DNA of 64,000 nucleotides from Glossina fuscipes (taxonomy: Eukaryota > Arthropoda > Insecta > Diptera > Glossinidae). The notes beneath the pieces were generated by a model that made no database searches, was not told the origin of the DNA, and saw nothing but the letters and a program-made list of their open reading frames with translations. This document shows, piece after piece, positions 1 through 11,984 of the stretch (positions within the stretch are counted from its first letter, which is position 1; each line of letters begins with the position of its first letter). The translations under genes and the position numbers were made by a program. The stretch lies in assembly GCF_014805625.2 (NCBI RefSeq), contig NW_023998423.1, positions 4,375,163 through 4,439,162 of the forward strand, written 5' to 3'.

Positions 1-518
1 TTTTCAAAAATATATCAAAAGAATTTTCAAAATTACTCGTCCCATAAGTCCATGTATGAGATTAAAAATTAAATGGGATGTGTTCACAACCAAGAAAATA
101 TCGATAATTTTTTCATAACATTTGCATGGATATATTTTTGAAAAGCTCATAAAAATTTATGTTGAGAATGTAGTGGAGTTCCGATATTGCTTGATATATC
201 TATCACTTATTTATTTATTGAAAGCTTAAGAGGGCCAAGCTGATTAATTCAAGTTGTTAACGAGCAGTTAATCGTTTAAATTTCACCGATATTTATCCCT
301 CCATTCGGTATAACCTATTCTTAGAGACTCTTCAAAGTCTGTTATCTTTTCACAGATAATAATTTGTATTAATTTTACTAAGTATTGATTCATTAAAGAT
401 AATTCAAAATTCCTATAAATCTGTTACTAAATGCTTTTCTGCCCTTTATCTTCAAGTAGTTTACGCGAATCATTTAATTAATATGCAACGTAATTCTTAT
501 CTATTGAGCAGGGCCGGC
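1..518. other. intergenic, no feature seen
   Basis: AT-rich sequence with no open frame, splice-site pattern or repeat that I recognise. It lies directly upstream of the TATA box at 519 and may hold regulatory sites for the small peptide gene, but I see no specific motif. Confidence 0.5.
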
Positions 519-528
519 TATATAAAAA
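519..528 (+). promoter_or_regulatory. TATA box of the small peptide gene
   Basis: The sequence TATATAAAAA sits in a locally GC-richer context (GGGCCGGC just upstream), about 60 nt before the ATG at 582. Transcription would start near 549-552, giving a 5' leader of about 30 nt. A strong TATA box with a very short leader is typical of small, highly expressed tissue-specific insect genes. Confidence 0.55.
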
Positions 529-581
529 GAGGAAAACATTTTTAATATACATTAATAATAAACATTTGGCGGAGGAAAGCG

Positions 582-722
582 ATGCATTTTTTAATACATG
601 GTTTCTTAATAACTCTATATTTGTGTGGCGTCATCTCGCTTGTGAAACGTGCTCAAATGAAAAATGCGCAGGCAGCGAAAACACCGAAAAAAAATGAAAA
701 AATTCCAACGACAAATTCGTAA
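582..722 (+). CDS. 46-residue secreted or membrane peptide precursor
   Basis: A single-exon frame encodes 46 residues. Residues 1-21 are hydrophobic (MHFLIHGFLITLYLCGVISL...), like a signal peptide or signal anchor. A Lys-Arg pair follows at 22-23, then a Lys-rich, Cys-free tail of 23 residues (24-46). It could be a pre-propeptide cut at KR to release a basic 23-residue peptide, or a small membrane protein with a basic tail. The gene has a TATA box 63 nt upstream, a purine-rich context before the ATG (GGAGGAAAGCG), and AATAAA 52 nt after the stop, so promoter, frame and poly(A) signal are compactly aligned. I do not recognise the family, and no paralogue is visible in the window. Seminal-fluid peptides and neuropeptides have this architecture, but that is only an analogy. 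The main doubt is that so short a frame could arise by chance. Confidence 0.5.
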   Translation: MHFLIHGFLITLYLCGVISLVKRAQMKNAQAAKTPKKNEKIPTTNS

Positions 723-773
723 TCATCAAGATTCGTTCATTTTTGCTGTAGACATATATTCAATTTAATTATG

Positions 774-779
774 AATAAA
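774..779 (+). terminator. poly(A) signal of the small peptide gene
   Basis: AATAAA lies 52 nt after the stop codon of the 46-residue frame, a normal distance for a short fly 3' UTR. A further A-rich run follows at about 790-808. Confidence 0.45.
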
Positions 780-1529
780 CTAATGAAAATAAACAAAAAA
801 AAAAAAAATTTTTTTCCGGAAAATTTGATTTATTATTAATTTCATCTTTCATGAGTCAATAAAATATGGAATAAAAATCAAAATTGATAACTGTTTTATT
901 GATTGATAATCTTGATATAAATGCATTTTTATTTAGGGTTTGACACATATATTCTTTAGCCTGAAAACAAAAAAAAATTTGTTCCAAAATTATTTTCGTC
1001 TTGTGTCACACATGAATTGCTGGCGGATCACTTTTGAAATATGCAGTATTTTTTTAATTCATAGCAAACGCCTGTTATTAAAACAGAAACACGACTTCAA
1101 AGTCCTTACACGATTAATAATAAAACAAGTAAGAAATTTGTATTCAGTGAAGGCTCAATCTAGTATTCCTGCCGCATCTTGCTCTCCAAGATCTTTTATT
1201 TAAAACCCTTATCGCTTGCATTGTTAAGAAAAAATGAATAGCGGCGTCTACCGCATTTTTAAGCGGATAAGATCTATCTCGTTTGACTTATGATAAATAG
1301 AGGATAAAATCTCAACAACGTGAAAAAAAAATTAAATTTAATCACTTTTAATTTTGTGTGGGCATGGCCCATTCTTTCCTTTTTTGCATTTCATAAAGTA
1401 AATGTGAAGAATTCCAGGCTTCTAACTTTTATAATTTCTGAGTAAGGAATAAAGATCTACGAATTTTTGTTAAGAACAACAGAGTTACGTTCAGTTTATG
1501 ATCTACTGCGGACTTCTGCTCTGACTAAT
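780..1529. other. intergenic, no feature seen
   Basis: AT-rich sequence. The open frame at 940-1203 has no start or splice context and a residue composition typical of translated AT-rich DNA. I see nothing else. Confidence 0.4.
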
Positions 1530-1730
1530 TTGGTCTATTTCCAATACCAACCTGCGTGCAAGAACTTTCAATGTATCTACCAAACTTGAGGTCCATATTT
1601 TCATTTTTGCGACAAGGAGAGTGTCAACAACAAATGCTATACAGACGGAGAGACATGTCTAAATCAACGTAGAATTTGGCTCTGATCAAAAATATGTATA
1701 TTTTATAGCTTCCTTTTAAATGTTACTTTC
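1530..1730 (-). repeat. dispersed repeat family A, internal fragment
   Basis: On the minus strand this matches the copy at about 56,330-56,490 in order: the 'GATCAG..CCAAATTCTA' segment, the 'TGTC..TCCGTCTG' pyrimidine-rich segment and the 'TCTTGCAC.CA' segment. Similarity is roughly 70% by eye. Both termini are missing. Confidence 0.55.
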
Positions 1731-1736
1731 ATAATG

Positions 1737-1804
1737 TTTCATAGTGCTTTAAGACTTTAGTCTTAGAATTTATTCTCTGGCTAAATTTATAATAATAATA
1801 ATAA
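1737..1804 (+). mobile_element. 5'-truncated tRNA-derived SINE with 13-bp target-site duplication
   Basis: The sequence from TAGTGCTTTAAGAC to the (AAT)n tail matches the 3' part of the SINE copies at 40.8, 42.9 and 60.1 kb. It is flanked by a perfect 13-bp direct repeat, TACTTTCATAATG, at 1,724-1,736 and 1,805-1,817. A truncated 5' end together with a target-site duplication is the signature of target-primed reverse transcription by LINE machinery. The exact duplication indicates a fairly recent insertion. Confidence 0.8.
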
Positions 1805-2310
1805 TACTTTCATAATGAAATGAAACTAAATGAGTATAGCCACATCCTTCAGTGTTGTGTATAGGAAGATACCTACACAGCTTTGAATCCGTAAATAGGT
1901 CAATTACATATGATTCGCACGTCAGACTGAAACCGAAGTATACATCCTCTTCTCACGAGAATTAGCGGAATCTTACACTCCGCTAATCTCTAGTAATGAC
2001 ACGAAACGGCAAATCACATATGAAACGTACGGACTAGAGAATAGTGAAGGTTTCCATTTAGTACGAAGATCAATGTAATCTCCCCTCAAATTCAGAATTG
2101 CTACGATTCGTCCAATTATGGTGTTGGTCTTCTAAAGATTGCCAGTTTCTATCATATGTATTGGACTTTGAGCATTCACACTATTTAAAACGTTAATTGC
2201 TTCCAGCATTTTTTTTTTGGTTTTATTGTTCCATTAACTATTTCAGATTTCATACAAAGGAATCGTACCAGTCAGAAGAATAAGTATATCATGATTTTAT
2301 TTGCTCTTAG

Positions 2311-2562
2311 ATACACCCACTGTGCGACCACGACGACCAGTAATTTTACTATGTTGACCACTATGTTGCACCGTCCAGCGTCCCTACAAAAAGTGCGAAC
2401 CACTTTGCAAGACGTCAGGCGGTGTCTGCAACGGCTCGGTCGTTGCGTACGCGTTATTGCGCATACCTATGGGATGCTCGCAAGAGCAAACGGGTCAGAC
2501 CACGAACTCTTAATTGAAAGTTTCGATTCTGCATTGACAGCAATATGCTTAGATGCTTGTAG
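2311..2562 (+). CDS. possible coding exon of unknown gene
   Basis: An open frame runs through 2,291-2,707. Its first part is noticeably richer in G and C than its surroundings and follows a good splice acceptor (TTTGCTCTTAG ending at 2,310). The 84-codon stretch reads as a plausible soluble alpha-helical protein with Arg/Leu/Cys-rich segments (for example RTTLQDVRRCLQRLGRCVRV). A possible donor (AG|GTTACG, weak) is at 2,563. I cannot name the protein, and I see no convincing flanking exons. It may instead be a transposon remnant or chance. Confidence 0.25.
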
Positions 2563-5500
2563 GTTACGAAAATGTATTGTGCTCATTCACTTGTATGCGT
2601 ATAGCAAGAGCTCTACAGAAAAAAAGACATTTGTCTACCAACCAAGTATGTTAATAAGATTAGTCTACGTCAGTGTTCCAACTTACCGCGACTCGTTTTT
2701 TTTTTAAAACCGCTCTGCGTGCCTTTAGAACTGCCTACATGTTATGATCTTTCCCGCCATTCCAGGCATTTCCATTTTGCACTCGAACACACATTAACTT
2801 TTTTCCTTCTTCCACTACTCGTAATCCATTGTGATTATTATCGCGCTTACAAAAGAACTTTCCCCTGGATGGCCCAACCGGAAAATATCAAAAGACATGT
2901 TAACATAAGAGTGCTCGGTGTCATATTCTAAACCAAACCTGGAAACTTTAGAACCACCTAATTAAGACACAGTACCGCCTTGCCCGCGGTGTTGACCAGC
3001 CACTGTTATCACTAATTAATATTTATTTTAGTCAAAGGCCGATTGTTTGTCTGACCAGAGCTTTTTTTTGCTGTTTTGATGAAACCGAAAAATAATCTCA
3101 TTTGCGAAGAGATTGGTTGTTCTTTCTTTCGGCAGGGAACTTATAAATTTTGCCTAAGATTTATTGTATGAATTTTTCTTTAAAAAGCCTTAGTTTTATT
3201 AAAAAAATTATTCACAACCATCCAGACATAATGCAAGAAACTTTTGCCATAAGAGGAGAAGATTAAGGGGAAACTCAAGAAACAGGGACTAGGGAATCCC
3301 TAAGATGCTCTTTTTGGCAGCTCATATAAAAAAGAAAAAACATATGTTAAAGTCGGTAATTACTGTAAAAATTTAACATTTGTGAGATCAATCACAGTTG
3401 TATGTAAGTAGTTTGGGAAAAGGGATTAGTGTTTTATGCCAAAAACTTAAGTAATATTCAATTGTTTCTTGCTTTTTTTGCAAAATAAATGAAGAAGCTC
3501 GTCAATAAATGTGTTTACTGATCTCTTATTTCATCAACGAAAATACTTAAAGTATGGCATGAGAATCCATCCATAACGGAAATCAATTAAAGATGCTTTC
3601 AAAGGAGATGTTAACATTTTAATTGAAATTCATGATATTTTCAACTAATTTTACGATGATGGAAAGATAAACGTTTAGCAACAAACAGCAATACCAGCAA
3701 AGATATACAAACTCTCTGGAGCAATAGGAGATAAAGCAAATCATAAAAACTCGAAACACATTAAAAAGTAAAATCCTTAACAAATGCTACTTGAAAACAG
3801 CGTTAAAAAGCAATAATAGAAGAACTAAAAAAAAAAACCCATAATTGCGTAAAGCATCCTTTATAGAAAATTACAAATAAAAATACATTTAAAATGGGCA
3901 AAAGGTTGAAATGGTTAAAGAGCAGATGGTGTTCAACAAGAGATTTTCGAAAACGAAACACTTGTAATCTTTTCAGAGCCCTCAAGAGAGCAGTAGCCTA
4001 AAGCAAAGCAAAGCAATATGTGACACGCGAGTTCTTTCCATCGCTTTTTTTTTCATTTCTTTCTTTTTCATATTTTAATAAAGGTGTGTAGGTTTGGCAG
4101 CCGGCTCAAATTAACGCACAGGATGCGGTCATGTAGGTCTGATTTCATAAATGAATGAAACGAGCAACAAAATAAAAAAATAGTATGTGCCTAACGTACG
4201 CCGCTTAAACACACTGTTAATACTCGTAACATGTGCGTTTTTCCTTTAGAACGGTTTACATGCATTTAAATTATTAGAAGGTGTAGGTGATGCCCTAATG
4301 CAATTTCCTAAGAAATCCTTTCAACCATATGCTCAGCATATAATCCGGTGAATGCAAATCTTCGAGCGCAACTTGGAAAATTTGATCAGTAAGTAATATG
4401 ATACAATTCTATGTAGATGCAGATATTATCTCGAATTTATGTAAGAAAAATGATTTTCACGTACATATGTTTTCTTTAGAAACCCTATAAATTCGTTGAG
4501 TTTACTTAAGTTACCGAAAAGTGATCTATTTAACAGGAAAACTACAATTAAAACGTTTCACTCCGAAATGAGTCAGTCTCGGTTTCATTACATAAAGTAG
4601 AGAATATTTTTATGAAAAATTATTTCAACTAATTTTCATGGTTTTTATGGTGCTGTGTTAATGAATGACAAACATTTCCTGTGTACTCTTTCAAAGACAT
4701 CTTTTTTTCAAACTTGTCTTGTCAAGCGAACAAATGATGAATGAATAAAAAAAAATAATATAAAATGAATAAATAAAATAATAATAAATAAATAAAAAAA
4801 AATAATTTTATTGGAATTTGACTAATTAGATAACATAAGCGATTTTCGCTTACAGTCCCTCCAAACTGATATAATGATAAGTTTTCGCTTCTTTCAAATC
4901 AGCAAAGGACGCTAACTAAAACTACTAAACTAAAATACTTTTTTTTAAAAATGATGTCGTTGCTTTGAACAGATCGAATAAATCTGTGGCAATAAATATT
5001 AAACGTCGGAAACGTGACGTTTTCAAATCGCACCCATTGACATCGAAGAAAAAGTTGAATATTCCTAACGTCTGAATTTACGGGGGGAGTTAGTTGCACG
5101 CAGCATGTTATGAGTTGCTCTGGCGAAACAAAACTGTCTCCAAGGAACGTTACCACCAATAACGGGTGTAAGATATCTTGGCTTTCCAGTATGCCCAATA
5201 GGTCAAAACACGATTAGGGAAACTTGATATCTCATTTTATTCACTATCTAATTGCATCATTTTCGATCGGCGATTTACTCAATATCCCTAAAATGCTTTC
5301 TCATATTGCGTCTGTAAGACGGAAGAGTTAGTGAGGAGAGAATTGACAATACTTTGAATAAAATTAGACTTGACCATTTCAATAAAATTGAATAAAAACT
5401 CTACCATACTTTCAACATAGAAAAATGCTGCTCTCACTGAAGTAAAGTATATAAAAAGCCCGCAGTAATTGTAGACCAGTTCACGTAATTCAATTTTAGT

Positions 5501-7154
5501 GAAGCCCACGAGCCAAAACCTTTCCTTCCATAAGTTCGAATGCTACGATTCGCCGTCTTGCTAATCTTACCAGTGGATAAGAAAGTGAGGAAGTGTAAGG
5601 TCTTAAGGCCTATCATGAATAGTGAAGCAAATAATATCAATACGTGAAGATCGAGACGGATTTAAAGCAGAGAAAAATTTTGAAGTCCCCTCTGAATGAT
5701 CGTTCAAATATATATAAAAAAATTTGAAAATCGCTTTCACCAAAAAGGTAAATGCTATGTGCGCACTACAAATACTGCCAGTCTAGTAAGTTATATTTTT
5801 TTCAAAATTGCAATTTAGTTAGCCCTTGCCGGATGCCGCCTTGATATCCTAAAAGCGAAGTACGGCACAAGAATAAGAAAATGTTAAAAAAGTTTAGAGT
5901 ACGGTAGTGTCTTGCTTTATATGCTAGTTATTCTAGATATTTTCAATACCCATATTCCCTGGAACGCACAAAGTTGTGTATTTTTGTGCTTTGCAAATGC
6001 ATGAGAGAACGCGACGTCATATCAAGAACCTATTAACAGAATACCTGCCCATACAAGTAATGAGTAATGAGAACGAAAGAGCAAGCAAATGGCTGTTGAT
6101 TAACAGCGTTACTACTGTTATTGATGTGAATTTACAATCTCAATGTAAATAAAGCGTTGGAACATCCATCCAGAAATCCATGTATTTCATTGTCCCTGCT
6201 CGAGACTGCCTGCCCATTATATGAATATTGTTCTCGTATGAATTTTTCTTGAATATGTTGTTCGGAAAATGTTCGCTTCGAACATGTCCGAAAGGCAATT
6301 GTGCTATCAAACTAAAACTTGGCTTGGAATTTTTAACAATAACACAACAATTAGAAACGATCCCTTAACAGATCAAACGTAATCGATTCTGTTAAATAAC
6401 AGAATCGCTTGGTGGCATTGTTATTATGAACTTTTGTTTTTTGTTTTACTCTGGCCTGAAACAGTGAGAAGAAATGAAGAGAGAGAATCACGACTTTTAC
6501 TTACATGATTTTTTAATTTTTTTCTCTGCGTGTTTTAGGGCCTCGATAAGAAATGTATAGCAAAGTCAATTTTACTCTCAGAAATAGAGTTTTTTATTCT
6601 CAGTTAAATCGAAAAAAAACACATTTTGCTCTGAGAGGAGAATTTTTTGGTTTGTTTTACTTGTGTCTGAAAGAGAGAGAGAAAGAAATAGAGAAACAAC
6701 TTTTACAATATAAATCCAAACAATTTTCGATTTCTTTTTTAGTGTTTGTGTAAATTTCAAGAAATCAAGGAATTTAGAGAGGTATTGTTTCTTTTTTAAC
6801 TTTAAATTAAAATTAAAATATATTAAAGCGTAAAACCACAACAAACATCTACCAAAAAGAAACTTTAATTAATATAATATAACATTCTTTATTGGTGCTT
6901 CAATTTTCTTTATAAAGTTAGCGTGAAAAAAATTTAAATATTTTGTAAACATTTTTGAAACAATGCGCGTCATCAAGGCTTTTTATAAAAAGCATACTCG
7001 AATGCTCTGAGGGTAATAACTGTTACATTCCTAAAAATTTTATTATAAATCTATTGTTGACTTCAATTACTTATTGGTTTGAATCGCAGATGTTTCATAA
7101 TACCTATGAAAAATGAAATAAATTACGCGGAATATTGGAAAAAACAATTTTAAA
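2563..7154. other. gene-poor AT-rich intergenic DNA
   Basis: Six-frame reading gives only short frames with AT-driven composition (Phe, Lys, Ile, Asn rich). There are A/T homopolymers near 4,747-4,806 and a GA-rich patch at about 6,676-6,700. The frame at 4,899-5,198 on the minus strand has no recognisable motif. I see no gene here. Confidence 0.4.
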
Positions 7155-7205
7155 AACAAGAACATTACAGTTGGGCAATACCGACTATTAAATACCCTAC
7201 ACCAA
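7155..7205 (-). repeat. 3' terminus of dispersed repeat (family A/B type)
   Basis: Read on the minus strand, the sequence ends ..GGTATTTAATAGTCGG..AATGTTCTTGTT. It matches the same terminus at 20,050-20,100 and 47,940-47,975, and resembles the plus-strand ends at 13,563, 27,122 and 58,315. The matching 5' part of a minus-strand copy appears at 8,760-9,185, so these may be the two ends of one copy split by later insertion. Confidence 0.5.
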
Positions 7206-8759
7206 TTTGAGAAAATTTGTAAATTCTTTACAGCGGGATTTCATAAATGAGTGGCGGCTAATTACATTGGAAAAGTGTAAGCAGTAAAAGTTTAAAAGCA
7301 CATACAACGTAAAAGACATAATGCATAAATAATAACAATGAATTAAGTGAAATTAAAAAAAGATGGTGGATTAGTCTACTGAAAACTGGTAGTGCGAGCA
7401 AAAACGAAATTTTGCAAGCAATAAAATGAAATAATTATTTAAACACGTATTACATTGTGCATTAAAATCATGTAAGAGGAAAAAATATGATGAAAAGAAT
7501 GTTAAAATACTCAAGTGGTAACTACAATAACGTTGAATTTTTGTAAAAAGAAAAGACAATAAGAAGAAAACAAGAAAAAATAAACAGGGCATAACTAATA
7601 GTCAACCGGGCCGGTGGTGGTGGTTAAGAGGGCAAAGAAAAGTTTCATAAAATTTCTTTCGAAATTTGTGCAAAATAAAAAAAGCAGAAAATTACCTTAA
7701 AAATTGTTAACAATTTAAAGAAAGAAACACGCTTCATTTTATCTACACTTTTATGTGTACATGTGTTTATCTGTTTCATTGTTTACTAAACTCCTTGAAA
7801 TAAACTACTATCGAAATTTCAGTGCTTGTTAAACAAACGCAACTAGCAACTAGTTTAACAACAACAGGAAGCTTTTTGCAACAATCTATATAAAGAAAAA
7901 TTACAAAAAAAAAAAATACATGAAAACATCTATTTAATGCACTTTTGTTACAGTCAATAGTAAATGATATTCAGACGCACACACGTACACGTACACAATT
8001 AAGTACGTAGTGAAATAAATAAATAAAATTAATAACAAAAATAGTCGTTCGCGGACCTCGTGGTAGCCCCCGCTAACGTAATCAACATTTTCATCAACAG
8101 AACAACAACAACAACGGCAATCTAACAATTATTATCATTGGCTTGACAGTGAACTTTTTATACGCGGCATCATATCTATCTTCCTCTCTTGCTCTTGCTC
8201 TCGCTCTCTACGCAATCGATTTACTATCTATCACCTTTACTCGGGCTTAGCAAGGCAACGATAGTAACGGAAATCATATTTAGTTTTATTTATTTATATT
8301 ATTTTTTTGTTTTTGTGTCGCGTTTGGTTTATTTTTGCACTTTTTTGCAAATATCACGCGTGGCAAGAGATATTCTCTTGGCTTTGGGGAAAAATTGTAA
8401 TTCTCATTTTGGGTGGTATTGGACGAGTGAGAGAACTTTTAAAGAGGTATGTAATACCAATTTGTGCTTTTTCTAATACTTACAACACGTAGTATAATAA
8501 ATTTACTGAATGTTTACAACGCGTAAAATAACATACCGGGCACATTACAAGCCATGCAAGAAATTGTTAAACACCTACTTATGTTATAGGTGGTTGCAAA
8601 AATTTTGATCAGTAACTTTTACAGATAAAAATGATAAAGAAATGGGGATTATCAGTGTACATAACAGTTGAATTCGACGATTTTGATCTTCCTCTACATA
8701 AAATAACATTTTTCCATTTAATATTATTGATCTATTTAGCGTACGCCGACGCTAACCAT
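7206..8759. other. intergenic, possible insertion inside a repeat copy
   Basis: AT-rich DNA with CAA/AAC-rich patches near 8,100 and a CT-rich run at 8,178-8,206. The frames at 8,189-8,492 look like translated AT-rich sequence. No gene is supported. Confidence 0.35.
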
Positions 8760-9420
8760 TAGGTTCTCAAAATTCATTTCAGGGGATTCAAAAACTTGTC
8801 CCAGCCGTTCCAAAGTTTTCACACCAATTTGGAATGCCAAAATACTACTACTTAGCCACTTTTGCCTAGAAATTTTGAAAATTCCAATTTTTTCCACACA
8901 ACGACTTTTCAGAATAGGGCATTATTTGGACCAATCCGAACCATTGTTAATAACGTTCGTTCTTGGGCCAAAGTATATCAGTGTACCAAAATCAAAATAT
9001 CTCAAAAATTGCGACCTGCAGCTTGAACACAAAAATACATAGACAGACAGGCTTAGATCGAATTATAAAATGATTCCAAATCGATCACTATAATAAAAAA
9101 AGGAGCGTCTATCTTAAGCCATTTTTAGTGTTACATACTTTCGCACTAACTTAATATACCCTGTATCACAACCGGAGTAGGGTATAAACACCAACATACA
9201 GATTTTCCTTAATACTATAAACGAATCTATAAACGCATTTAGGTAATTTTTATATACGTGGCTGTAAGGTATATTAAATTTATCATCTCGGTTGTAACGC
9301 TCAAAAATGCTCATCGAAAAGCTACATACTTGTCAGTGTAAAATTCTCAGTCGATTTAGCCTTATGCGGTCCCTCCTTCTATTCCTTTTCCTATCCTGAC
9401 GTCCATTCCTCCTTCCGGGT
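8760..9420 (-). repeat. dispersed repeat, subfamily B, 5' part plus shared flank
   Basis: This segment aligns with 20,330-20,830 over its length at roughly 70-75% identity by eye. Shared blocks include 'ATACTACTACT', 'GGCGACCTG.AGCT', 'AGACAGACAGGCT.AGA', 'TATACCCTG.A.CACAA' and 'TTTTATATACGTGGC'. Read on the minus strand, the piece up to 9,185 is the 5' part of the element. The remaining 235 bases are shared flanking sequence, so the two loci are copies of one composite unit. Confidence 0.65.
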
Positions 9421-10839
9421 GCCTTTTGTCTGCTATTAGAACGCGGATATCAGAAGCTCTAATTTAGCACATGCGCACTCAGGTGTACAAGCGCGTCGAC
9501 AATTAAAAATAACACGAGTTAGTGTAATATTTTGAAGCAATTTCGCCACATCCCTTCATCCATCCGTCCATTCTCTGGCCATTTGTTATCAATAAAATAA
9601 ATACTTTATATCAAGTCTTTATCAGTTTCATTAAATACATTAGTCAGTGCATTTGTCCCTTAATTTTTGCAACATAGTTATGAACATCAAATAATTGCCG
9701 TAGGGTGAACAAAAGTTATCCTAAACTTTGTATATGATATTGAAAGAGAGAAAGCAAGAGCAAGAGCAGTCAAAATCATCTTCGATGTCCTAATTAACCT
9801 TTAGTCACTTTTAAATCGCCGCTCGTAACTAACCGAAAAGTTATATATATATATCTACAAACGATTGTCTAGCGAACATTTGGTTAACAATTCAACTTAA
9901 ATGACACCTTTTCAAAACTCGCTCTATGGCGCGTAAAATAAAATAGCTAACGATATAGGTTTATTTTAATGACTAAAACCCATATTCCTTTACCCATATC
10001 TCGGAAAGCGTTGTTTTTTAATCAGTTAATGCAATTTTTATATTTTTTTTTTTTCGCTTTTTATTTACATTCCTTAAAAGCAGCTGCATTTTGTATAAAA
10101 TTTTTCTCTTTTTTTTTTTTTTTTTGCTTTTCTTGATTATTATTCTTGTTCTTGTTGCGCTTGCTGCTATTTGCTGTTGCTGCGCTCTTATACATTGTTA
10201 TTATAGGTAGTTGTCCGAAATTAAAAAAAGAAAAAAGTCAACTGTCTTTTTTCGCCTATATATTTGATTGTATGAACGTATGTATGTGTGTATGTTTGGA
10301 GCTAAATGCCACTTGAATGCTGAAAATGTTTTAAGTGCGCCACATATAACAAGGTGCGGTCGGTCAGTCATCCAGTTTCGTGTTGTGTTTTTGTATGGAT
10401 AAAAAAAAAAAAAAACTTTTCAGCCCGGTTTTGCTCTTTTTCTTCTTCTTTGCTGAAAAATTGAAATGAATGCTTGCGCTTGAATTCATTAAATTAAATG
10501 GGTGTTGTGTGCTGCAGCTGCAGTTTCTTTTCTTTTGTTTTTTTACAAGAAATACTTCAAAAAATAACGAAACTTAACCTAAACGTAAAGACATAAAGAC
10601 AAGCACATACTTGACATATCATCTGCGCTAACGTTTTATGATTAGTTTAAAAAAAAATATAATATTTATTTTTTTATTTATTACATACATATATGCACAC
10701 AATATTTAATCGATTGGTTGTTGATTTTCGGGAAATTTTAGATTTAATACTTTGCACTTAACCTTAATTATTGTAAGCGATTATCGTATAACGAAATATA
10801 TTATGCTTCATAATGTGCGTGGCAACCTTCATGCAAAAA
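9421..10839. other. intergenic with T-rich runs
   Basis: Non-coding, with T homopolymers near 10,045 and 10,110, TTG/CTG-rich stretches at 10,150-10,190 and a small GC-richer island at 10,330-10,390 that contains a possible core promoter. No frame shows a recognisable protein. Confidence 0.4.
10344..10370 (+). promoter_or_regulatory. possible core promoter (TATA-like plus initiator)
   Basis: A TATAAC motif at 10,344 precedes an insect initiator match TCAGTC at 10,364 in an unusually GC-rich patch (GGTGCGGTCGG). The spacing is about 22 nt, shorter than the usual 28-31, and I see no downstream coding exon. It could serve a non-coding RNA or a distant exon. This is weak evidence. Confidence 0.15.
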
Positions 10840-11208
10840 GATTTAAATTAAAATTGTGCCGGGATGGCACAAAAACTATTAGAACTAAGAAGATGCGACT
10901 TACGTCTAGTCATGGGCTACTACAGGGCTCATAATTCTTTCCAATACCACCTGAAAAACGTTGGTATGTCCGATACCGATGCTTGCAGATTCTGCCAAGA
11001 GTGGACTGAAAAATCCCATCATATTCTATGTGAATGTGAGGCCATCTGCACAACCAGACACCATGTGTTTGCCGAGCATTTTACTACGCTGGACACGTTG
11101 TGGTGCTTCGATCCAAGGAAGATGGCGGGATTTATAAAAATCCTAAGAGGGGCATCGACGAGTATAATAGATCTTCTAGGTCGCGTTACAGTTTGCCCAC
11201 GCAATTAA
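10840..11208 (+). mobile_element. R1-like non-LTR retrotransposon, C-terminal fragment
   Basis: The frame from 10,864 encodes a block typical of the far C-terminus of R1-clade LINE open reading frame 2: LLELRRCDLRLVMGYY, then a His/Asn turn, YHLKNVGMSDTDACRFC, and a zinc knuckle C-x2-C..HH-x3-C-x-C. It closes with DPRKMAGFIKILRG near the stop at 11,208. Upstream codons are interrupted by stops, and reverse transcriptase and RNase H are missing, so this is a 5'-truncated dead copy. A related fragment with the RNase H part lies at 33,690-34,196. Confidence 0.8.
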
Positions 11209-11861
11209 TAATAGTAACGATAACATGTAAAGGCAGCCGTCTTATGACTAATAACGTATTGGATTGTCAAGAAGGCATTCCGAGCAGAAGTTTTTAGGAA
11301 TATTTTTGGCCAACGTAATATGTGAAGCTGAGACGCAACCAAATCTATTCGCTTGTTCCTTACTAATGATGCTAAACTGTTCATTTCGAAAATAAGAAAT
11401 GATATTTCATAGACGAATTTCGATAAACTGAAATAATAGGAAGGACGACATTCAGATACCCTACAGTACTTTGCCAAAAATTACATCATAGGATGGTCGA
11501 CGTAGTCGAATATAATGTAGATACTGTGACCTTGGAAAACTTTACTTTGCATAGAACCCCTGACACCCATGTAAAAACATATATTTTCCAAGAAAATTCA
11601 AGTGGAAGAGAATTCAAAAAATTATCTAATGGGATTTTTCAATCGCTGATATATCTTACAAGTAGTGCTGTAGATCCACGAAAACTCAGAGAACAACTTC
11701 AAATTTGATATGCCATTAATTTTTCAATTTATGAGCTCTAGCTGATAATGAAATTTTAATGAAAAATTTTAAAAACAACTTTCATTGTTCCAACTTCACG
11801 TGTACAGGTGATTAAGGTAAAATACTCATCGCGGAAATTTGAAGATGCCTCTTTTGACTAG
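11209..11861. other. intergenic with a repeat end
   Basis: At about 11,492-11,520 the sequence GTCGACGTAGTCGAATATAA resembles the 3' terminus of repeat family A. The 71-codon frame at 11,493-11,708 begins in that terminus and is not recognisable. Confidence 0.3.
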
Positions 11862-11984
11862 CTCTCTCTCTCTCCCTCTCTCTCTCTTTCCTCCTCTTCT
11901 TCTCTCTCTCTCTAGCCAACTCTCTCCCTCACCCTCTCTCTCTTTCCTCCTCTTCTTCTCTCCCTCACCCTCTCTCTCTTTCCT

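Noticed and set aside
6553..6844. Overlapping frames on both strands
   Set aside because: Lys/Phe/Leu-rich translations of AT- and GA-rich DNA with no motif.
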